NCBI RefSeq assembly: GCF_021246445.1
Contig: NZ_JAJQXW010000006.1
Location: 1-35,971 of the forward strand
Reading direction: 5' to 3'
DNA from: Rhabdothermincola salaria
GTDB taxonomy: Bacteria; Actinomycetota; Acidimicrobiia; Acidimicrobiales; Acidimicrobilacustridaceae
Length of the DNA: 35,971 nucleotides
A model generated the notes under the pieces. That model was not told where the DNA came from. It searched no databases and was given only the letters and a program-made list of their open reading frames with translations. Positions within the stretch are counted from its first letter, which is position 1; each line of letters begins with the position of its first letter. The translations under genes and the position numbers were made by a program. Positions 30,221 through 35,971 of this stretch are shown here, in pieces.

Positions 30221-30834
30221 CAGGCTTCGCGCTCCTCGGTGGCGGACATCCACACCGGGATGGCGGTGTCCTCGGGGGTGACGTTGCCGGCCCGGCGTTC
30301 GACGGGGATGTGCTGGCGGACCCGGGCCAGGGTGCCGTGGGGCGGGATGTCGTCGCGCCGGCCGCCGCGGAGGTCGTCGACGAGCTGGTCGAACTCGTCG
30401 TGGGTGATCTTGTGGAAGTACCGGTAGTTGACCTGCAGGCACGGGGCCTCGGTGCAGGCCGCGATGCACTCGACATCCTCGATGGTGAACACGCCGTCGG
30501 AGGTGGTCTGGCCGGGCACGATGCCCAGGCGCTGCTCGGCGTGGTGGAGGAGCTCCTCGCCACCGAGGAGCTGACAGGAGATGTTGGTGCAGATGTTCAC
30601 CATGTAGCGCCCGACCGGCTCGAACTTGAACATCTCGTAGAAGCTGGCCGTGCCCAGCACCTCGGCTGATGTGACGCCGACCAGCTCGGCGATGTGGGCC
30701 ATGGCCTCGTCGGTGACGTGGCCGTCCTGCTCCTGGGCCAGGTGCAGCAGCGGGATCAGCGCCGACTTGGGCCGGGGATAGCGACCCACGATCTCGCGGG
30801 CGACGGTGAGGTTCTCAGGGGTGAAGCGCGGCAT
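30220..30834 (-). CDS. nuoE: Complex I subunit E (2Fe-2S), 14-gene operon
   Basis: A 204-residue thioredoxin-like 2Fe-2S subunit bound to NuoF. Cluster N1a ligands are Cys82 and Cys87 in CTNISC, and Cys123 and Cys127 in ECIAAC. ASFYEMFKFEPVG precedes them as usual. ATG 30834 overlaps the nuoD stop (ATGA). A C-terminal extension of about 45 residues after the family core has no recognised role. Confidence 0.96.
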   Translation of the reverse strand: MPRFTPENLTVAREIVGRYPRPKSALIPLLHLAQEQDGHVTDEAMAHIAELVGVTSAEVLGTASFYEMFKFEPVGRYMVNICTNISCQLLGGEELLHHAEQRLGIVPGQTTSDGVFTIEDVECIAACTEAPCLQVNYRYFHKITHDEFDQLVDDLRGGRRDDIPPHGTLARVRQHIPVERRAGNVTPEDTAIPVWMSATEEREA

Positions 30835-32171
30835 CAGCGATCGACCTCGCCGAGGATCGGGTCGACCGACGAGATGATGGCCACCCCGTCGGCGATCAGG
30901 CCCTCGTGCATCATGTGGGGGAGGGCCTGGAGGTTCACGAAGCTCGGGGCCCGGACGTGCATGCGGTAGGGGTTCGGGGAGCCGTCGCTCACGATGTAGC
31001 AGCCGAGCTCGCCACGCGGGCTCTCCACGGAGACGTAGGCCTCGCCCTCGGGCACCTTGAAGCCCTCGGTGAAGATCTTGAAGTGGTGGATGAGCGCCTC
31101 CATCGATTCGTCGATGCGGGCGCGGGGCGGCGGCGTGACCTTCTTGTCCTGGATCCGGTAGTCGCCCTTGGGCATGCGCTCGAGGCACTGGCGCACGATC
31201 TTCATCGACTCGCGGATCTCGGCCAGGCGGATGGCGTAGCGGTCGAAGCAGTCGCCGTAGCTGCCGACGACGACGTCGAAGTCGACCTGGTCGTAGGCCA
31301 GGTAGGGCAGGTCGCGGCGCAGGTCCCAGGCGTAGCCGGTGGAGCGCAGGATCGGGCCGGTGACCCCGAGGGTGAGGCACTCCTCCGCACTGATCACGCC
31401 GATGCCCTGGAGGCGCTCCTGCCAGATCGGCTGGTTCGACATGAGCGTCTCGTACTCGTCGAGGCGCTCGGGGAGCAGGTCGAGCAGGCGCTCCACGCCG
31501 CCGTGCCACCCGTCGGGCAGGTCGGCGGCCACGCCGCCGGGGCGGATGTAGTTGTGGTTCATCCGCAGGCCGGTGACCTCCTGGAGGAACCGCAGCGCCT
31601 CTTCGCGCTCGCGCCAGCCGTACAGCATCATCGACACCGCACCGAGGTCCATGCCGTTGGTCGCCATGAACAGCAGGTGCGAGGACATCCGGTTCAGCTC
31701 GGTCATGAGCATTCGGATCCACACCGCCCGCTCGGGGACCTCGATGTCGAGGAGCTTCTCGACGGTGAGCGAGAACGCCAGCTCGGTGAACAACGGCGCG
31801 GCGTAGTCCATGCGGGTGACGTTGGTGGGGCCCTGGAGGTAGGTGAGCTCCTCGCCGGTGCGCTCCATGCCCGTGTGCAGGTAGCCGATGATCGGCTTGC
31901 AGCGCAGGACGGTCTCGCCGCGCAGCTCGAGCATGAGGCGCAGCACCCCATGGGTGCTGGGGTGCTGGGGCCCCATGTTGATGAGCATGGTCTCGCCGTC
32001 GGGGGACGGCTGGGACTGGAGGTCGGCGGCCTCGGTCTCGGACAGACGCAGGACGGCGCCGAGCTCGCGCAGCCGTTCGGCGGCGTCGAGCACGTCGCGA
32101 GGTTGCATCTCCTGACCTCCCTCGGAGGTCTGGGCGACGTTGGCCGCGGGGGCGTCGTGGGTGGTGCTCAT
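30834..32171 (-). CDS. nuoD: Complex I subunit D (quinone site), 14-gene operon
   Basis: A 445-residue 49-kDa-type subunit. It has NMGPQHPSTHGVLRLM (65-80), GYLHTGMERT (96-105) and LTYLQGPTNVTRMDYA with the quinone-site tyrosine, and ends ILGEVDR. Thr100 replaces the arginine that NDUFAF7 methylates in mitochondria, as in my recollection of Thermus Nqo4, which also has HTG. An N-terminal extension of about 60 residues precedes the conserved core. ATG 32171 lies 19 bases after nuoC. Confidence 0.97.
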   Translation of the reverse strand: MSTTHDAPAANVAQTSEGGQEMQPRDVLDAAERLRELGAVLRLSETEAADLQSQPSPDGETMLINMGPQHPSTHGVLRLMLELRGETVLRCKPIIGYLHTGMERTGEELTYLQGPTNVTRMDYAAPLFTELAFSLTVEKLLDIEVPERAVWIRMLMTELNRMSSHLLFMATNGMDLGAVSMMLYGWREREEALRFLQEVTGLRMNHNYIRPGGVAADLPDGWHGGVERLLDLLPERLDEYETLMSNQPIWQERLQGIGVISAEECLTLGVTGPILRSTGYAWDLRRDLPYLAYDQVDFDVVVGSYGDCFDRYAIRLAEIRESMKIVRQCLERMPKGDYRIQDKKVTPPPRARIDESMEALIHHFKIFTEGFKVPEGEAYVSVESPRGELGCYIVSDGSPNPYRMHVRAPSFVNLQALPHMMHEGLIADGVAIISSVDPILGEVDR

Positions 32172-32190
32172 CGGGCAGATACCGCCTGGT

Positions 32191-32730
32191 TCACCGGTTG
32201 GCCGGTGCAGCTTTGAACTGCACGGGGATGCGGCCGGCGTCGTAGTCCTTGCGCAACGGGTGACCGACCCAGTCCTCCGGCATGAGGATGCGGGTGAGGT
32301 CGGGGTGGTCGGTGAAGGCGACGCCGAACATGTCGTAGGCCTCTCGCTCCATGGCCTCGGTGCCGGCGTAGAGGTCGAAGAGCGACGGGGCGACCGGTTC
32401 GGATTCGGGCACCTGGACCCGGACCCGGACCCGCTCTCGCCGGGCGTGGCTCAAGAGGTTGACCACGACCTCGAAGCGCTCGGGGTCGATGCCGGGCGCA
32501 AGGGCACGACCCGGGTGGGCGAGGTAGTCGACGACGGTGAGGTCGATGCAGACCAGGAAGCCCTCGTCGTGGAGCGCCTCGATCAGGGGCCGGTACTGCT
32601 CGAGACCGGTGTGGAGCACGGCCTGGCCGTGCGACCAGATGAGCGGTGCGCCGTGGCGCGTCTCGGGTTCGTCGACCGCGGTCGCCTCGTCGGCGCCCTC
32701 GGGACCTTCGGTGGTCTCGTCGTCCGCCAC
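32191..32730 (-). CDS. nuoC: Complex I subunit C, 14-gene operon
   Basis: A 179-residue structural subunit of the peripheral arm. The family signature MEREAYDMFGVAFTDHPDL and MPEDWVGHPLRKDY are present. An acidic N-terminus of about 25 residues is not conserved. GTG start at 32730, two bases after nuoB. It is shorter than the 231-residue paralogue, chiefly at its N-terminus and in mid-domain loops. Confidence 0.95.
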   Translation of the reverse strand: MADDETTEGPEGADEATAVDEPETRHGAPLIWSHGQAVLHTGLEQYRPLIEALHDEGFLVCIDLTVVDYLAHPGRALAPGIDPERFEVVVNLLSHARRERVRVRVQVPESEPVAPSLFDLYAGTEAMEREAYDMFGVAFTDHPDLTRILMPEDWVGHPLRKDYDAGRIPVQFKAAPANR

Positions 32731-32732
32731 GA

Positions 32733-33320
<588 letters not shown>

Positions 33321-33788
33321 CTACGCGGCCTCCCCACTGGTGACGGGCTCGCGGCCCTCGGTGCCCACTCGCCGGATGGTGCTGGTGATCGACCGGGCCG
33401 GCGAGACGAGCGGTGACGTGCGCACCCGCTGGATGGGACCCCAGTCGAGGGCGCCGTTGCCGATGAGGTAGACGAACGACTCGAAGACGGCGGCCACGAA
33501 GATGACGATCGCAACGATGCCGTAGCCGCCGAGCTCGCGGTACACGACGGCGTACGGGAACAAGAACACGATCTCGATGTCGAAGACGATGAAGATCATG
33601 GCCACGAGGAAGAACTTCACCGGGAAGCGCTCCGGCGGGTCGACGCTGGGGACGATGCCGCACTCGTAGGGCGCCGACTTGGGCACCGACGGGCTACGGG
33701 GAGCCAGCAGCCTCGACGCCACTCGGCTGAGCCCGGCGAACAGCAGGGCCAGCACCAGCATGGCGAAGATGGGGAGGTACTGGCCCAT
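33321..33788 (-). CDS. nuoA: Complex I subunit A, 14-gene operon
   Basis: A 155-residue, three-helix membrane subunit. The conserved YECG (Cys43) in the first loop and MIFIVFDIEIVFLFPYA are present. A C-terminal extension of about 35 polar, basic residues follows the last helix. ATG 33788, three bases after the upstream gene's stop. This close spacing means the nuo operon is probably transcribed from further upstream, together with the cytochrome c genes. Confidence 0.95.
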   Translation of the reverse strand: MGQYLPIFAMLVLALLFAGLSRVASRLLAPRSPSVPKSAPYECGIVPSVDPPERFPVKFFLVAMIFIVFDIEIVFLFPYAVVYRELGGYGIVAIVIFVAAVFESFVYLIGNGALDWGPIQRVRTSPLVSPARSITSTIRRVGTEGREPVTSGEAA

Positions 33789-33791
33789 GGC

Positions 33792-34736
33792 TCAGGCGTC
33801 CTTCGAGGCGGCCTCGGCGGCGGCCTTGTTCTTCATCAGGGTCTTGTCACGGCTGTGCAGGACCCAGGCGAACAGGACGAACAACGACGTCGAGATCACG
33901 AAGTAGAGGAAGGGCAGGAGCCGCACGCTGCCGAGATCACGGACCATGACGACCGAGACGACCGGCGCGTCGGGGTCGACCTCGGGCAGGGGCGGGGCCT
34001 CACCCTCGACCGGCGTCTGCTCGATGACGGCCTGCACCTGCACGATGGCGTAGTGGGTGGGGTGGGTGAACTGGAAGCTCTTGCGCACCCGGTACCAGGC
34101 CCGGCACAGCGCACCGTCGTCGGGGCAGGCCTCGGCCCGGGTCTGCTTGCCGCCGAAGGAGAACGTGTCGAGGCGCTCGAACTCCGTGGGGCCACCGAAG
34201 TAGCCGGCGTCGACGAGGGCCACCTCGGCGGCCGCCTGGGCCTCACCGGCGGCGCTCGGGGAGATGATGCGCCAGCCGTTGAGGGCCTCTTCGTCGAGGT
34301 ACTGCTCGAGGAGCTCGGGATGCGACGTGGTCAACTCCGAGATGAGGAACCCGTTGGGGTACTCCTCGGAGAGCTCGGGGTTCTCGGCCAGGATCCGGTC
34401 GGCCTGGGGCAGGTCTTCGGGCTGGGGCAGCTGCTCGGCCGCGTCGGTGCGTGGTGTCTCCGGGCCGTCGACGTAGATCTCGACGGCTTGCCACGACGGG
34501 TTCTCGCCTCGCGGCCCGATGGCCGGGGGCATCAGCCACCAGATGAAGGTGAGGATGACCATCCAGCCGGCCAAGCCGGCGAGCGACAGCAGCAGGCCCA
34601 GGCGGGCGCCCACGTTGGTGCCGAGCAGCAGGTAGACCGACCCGCACAGCACGCCTACGCCGACGACCACGATGAGGATGCCACGGATGCCCGGGTCCCA
34701 GGCGAGGCCGGCGAAGAGGTTGACGGTGGCAAGCAT
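33792..34736 (-). CDS. Membrane protein of unknown function between cytochrome c and nuoA
   Basis: A 314-residue protein not recognised as a known family. Hydrophobic segments lie at about 18-38, 44-69 and 273-294. They enclose a polar domain of about 200 residues (70-272) that is acidic, contains a PELSEEYPNG/ PELLEQYLDEE stretch and has two cysteines (204 and 211) seven residues apart. A short basic C-terminus (HSRDKTLMKNK) suggests it ends in the cytoplasm, which would put the central domain outside. ATG 34736 is chosen; GTG 34745 would overlap the upstream stop as GTGA and add three residues. Its place between a cytochrome c gene and nuoA suggests a respiratory accessory role, by inference only. 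Confidence 0.75.
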   Translation of the reverse strand: MLATVNLFAGLAWDPGIRGILIVVVGVGVLCGSVYLLLGTNVGARLGLLLSLAGLAGWMVILTFIWWLMPPAIGPRGENPSWQAVEIYVDGPETPRTDAAEQLPQPEDLPQADRILAENPELSEEYPNGFLISELTTSHPELLEQYLDEEALNGWRIISPSAAGEAQAAAEVALVDAGYFGGPTEFERLDTFSFGGKQTRAEACPDDGALCRAWYRVRKSFQFTHPTHYAIVQVQAVIEQTPVEGEAPPLPEVDPDAPVVSVVMVRDLGSVRLLPFLYFVISTSLFVLFAWVLHSRDKTLMKNKAAAEAASKDA

Positions 34737-34741
34737 CGGGG

Positions 34742-35869
34742 TCACAGGCTCCGCTCGTATTCGACGACGGCCGCGATCTGCTCCTGGGTGAGCATCACCT
34801 GGTCGGGGCTCAGCCGGGCCGTCTCGGGATCGATGGCGTTGGGGTTGGCCCCGAAGCCGGGCATGGCCCCCTCGGAGAGGCCGAACTGGCCGTAGGCCGT
34901 ACCAAACGGCTGGTAGTTGGTGACGAAGTCGATCTGGCTCTGCGCCGTGGGGAACTGGCGCAGGGTGGAACCGCCGGTGAGGTTGGGGCCCATGGCTCCG
35001 CCACCGGGAACCTGGGGCTCGCCGTAGGACCAGCCCTTGGTGTGGCAACGCCCACAGGAGTAGGAGCCGCCGGCGAAGCCGTCGTAGAGGCCGAGGTTGA
35101 AGATGGCCTCACCGAGGGTCTCGTAACGCACGCTGCCACCGGGACTGGCGGGGTCGTTCGTCGTGCAATTGCCGTCGGCGTCGGGGGCGCAGACCGTCTC
35201 GATCTGCTCGTCGACGGCGGCGCGGGCCTCCTCGGCGCTGAGCTGGATGCTGAAGAGGTAGTCGACGATGTTGTCGAGCTGTTGGTCGGTGAGCGGACCT
35301 CCGCCCTCGGCTCCCCACGCCGGCATGGGCGAGAACGCACGGCCGTAGATCAGGATCGACTTGACCTCTTCGGCGGTGTAGCGGAACAGCACGTCGTCGA
35401 GCGACGGCGCCTTCCAGCTGACGCTGGCGATGAAGTCGCCGTTGTCGCCCGTGAGCGTGAAGTTGGCCACGCCCCCCACACCTTCGGGGCCGTGGCACGA
35501 GGCGCACTGCGCGCCGTTGACGTAGAGGTCTTCACCGCGGGAGACGAAGACCTCCTCGAAGTTGGCCACCGCGTCCTCCTGGCGACCGGGTTCGGCCAGC
35601 CAGTACAGCGGCAGGGTGACACCGATGACGGCGAGGGTGGCCAGACCCAGCCCGAGGGTGCGATCGAGCTTCTTGGTCTCGAGCTCCTCGTCGTCCATGT
35701 AGGGACGGCGGTTGGCGGCGAGCTCGAGCTCCGAGCCGACCTCGGCCCGGCCCTTGCGCATGTTGACGATGACTCCGATGCCGAAGCCGACGATGAGGAC
35801 GATGGCGACGATGATGCCGATCGTGCGCTGGGTGTTGGCCAGCACGACGGTCGCGAGAAGGTTCGACAT
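34742..35869 (-). CDS. Membrane-anchored dihaem cytochrome c
   Basis: A 375-residue protein with two haem c attachment motifs, CASCH (122-126) and CGRCH (272-276). Candidate axial methionines are Met182 (SPMPAW) and Met336 (GAMPGFG). Two hydrophobic helices (about 16-37 and 71-92) anchor it, with both haem domains following and therefore expected outside the membrane. It could be the cytochrome c subunit of a bc-type quinol:cytochrome c reductase or an electron carrier to the oxidase; sequence alone does not decide. ATG 35869 shares one base with the upstream stop (TGATG), which supports this start over a TTG one codon earlier. A Met-rich C-terminal region is absent. Confidence 0.9.
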   Translation of the reverse strand: MSNLLATVVLANTQRTIGIIVAIVLIVGFGIGVIVNMRKGRAEVGSELELAANRRPYMDDEELETKKLDRTLGLGLATLAVIGVTLPLYWLAEPGRQEDAVANFEEVFVSRGEDLYVNGAQCASCHGPEGVGGVANFTLTGDNGDFIASVSWKAPSLDDVLFRYTAEEVKSILIYGRAFSPMPAWGAEGGGPLTDQQLDNIVDYLFSIQLSAEEARAAVDEQIETVCAPDADGNCTTNDPASPGGSVRYETLGEAIFNLGLYDGFAGGSYSCGRCHTKGWSYGEPQVPGGGAMGPNLTGGSTLRQFPTAQSQIDFVTNYQPFGTAYGQFGLSEGAMPGFGANPNAIDPETARLSPDQVMLTQEQIAAVVEYERSL

Positions 35870-35971
35870 CAATGGGATCCGGCTCCTACGCAGTGGGGTC
35901 CTTCGGCTTCCTGGCCGGTGGTGTTGACCCCGATCGGGGCACCCTGGATGATCATGCCGGTGTTCACGGTG
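35869..35971 (-). CDS. C-terminal end of an unidentified gene (runs off right edge)
   Basis: The minus strand from 35970 to 35872 encodes an uninterrupted 33-residue C-terminus (including MIIQGAPIGVN and ending CVGAGSH) closed by TGA at 35871-35869. The stop overlaps the cytochrome c ATG by one base, which is the main evidence that the frame is real and translationally coupled. The tail is too short to assign. By position it may be a cytochrome b, Rieske or related subunit. Confidence 0.6.
   Translation of the reverse strand, partial: TVNTGMIIQGAPIGVNTTGQEAEGPHCVGAGSH

Overview
The window is high-GC, densely packed bacterial chromosome and looks like an actinobacterium, plausibly of the Acidimicrobiia type. 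This is an inference from codon and GC usage, GTG and TTG starts, weak Shine-Dalgarno sites, the tRNA-Thr/tRNA-Met/tuf arrangement and the respiratory gene content. No 16S or other decisive marker is present.

Left flank (1-6.1 kb). The N-terminus of EF-Tu (tuf, minus strand) runs off the left edge. It is preceded by tRNA-Met(CAT) and tRNA-Thr(GGT), with a candidate promoter at 387-416. Diverging from these on the plus strand are a membrane-anchored, SMC/YhaN-like protein with a degenerate Walker A motif, a coupled GNAT acetyltransferase, tRNA-Tyr(GTA) and yajQ. A convergent intergenic stretch (about 3000-3623) carries hairpins and a composite repeat whose two copies show a compensatory base change. 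On the minus strand follow acetyl-CoA synthetase (acs) and a small HAD-family phosphatase.

Core (6.1-33.8 kb, all minus strand). Two respiratory complex I (NADH:quinone oxidoreductase) gene sets lie head to tail. The upstream one (33788 to 17872) is a complete 14-gene nuoA-N set. It ends in a strong hairpin at 17836-17870. The second (17713 to 7332) is nuoABCDHIJKLMN: eleven genes without nuoE, nuoF and nuoG, the NADH-oxidising module. Directly behind its nuoN sits a MidA/NDUFAF7-type methyltransferase, the family that methylates an arginine of the complex I NuoD/NDUFS2 subunit in mitochondria. The matching arginine is present in NuoD of the 11-gene set (Arg69) and is replaced by threonine in NuoD of the 14-gene set (Thr100).

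Right flank (33.8-35.97 kb). Immediately upstream of the 14-gene set, and nearly without gaps, are a three-segment membrane protein of unknown function, a membrane-anchored dihaem cytochrome c and the C-terminal end of another gene. The 14-gene set therefore appears to be transcribed together with a cytochrome c module, probably part of a bc-type quinol:cytochrome c pathway.

Together the genes describe an aerobic electron transport chain. The complete complex I oxidises NADH and reduces quinone, and the adjacent cytochrome c module probably acts downstream of quinol. The 11-subunit complex must take electrons from some other donor or borrow the dehydrogenase module. Acs feeds acetate into acetyl-CoA.
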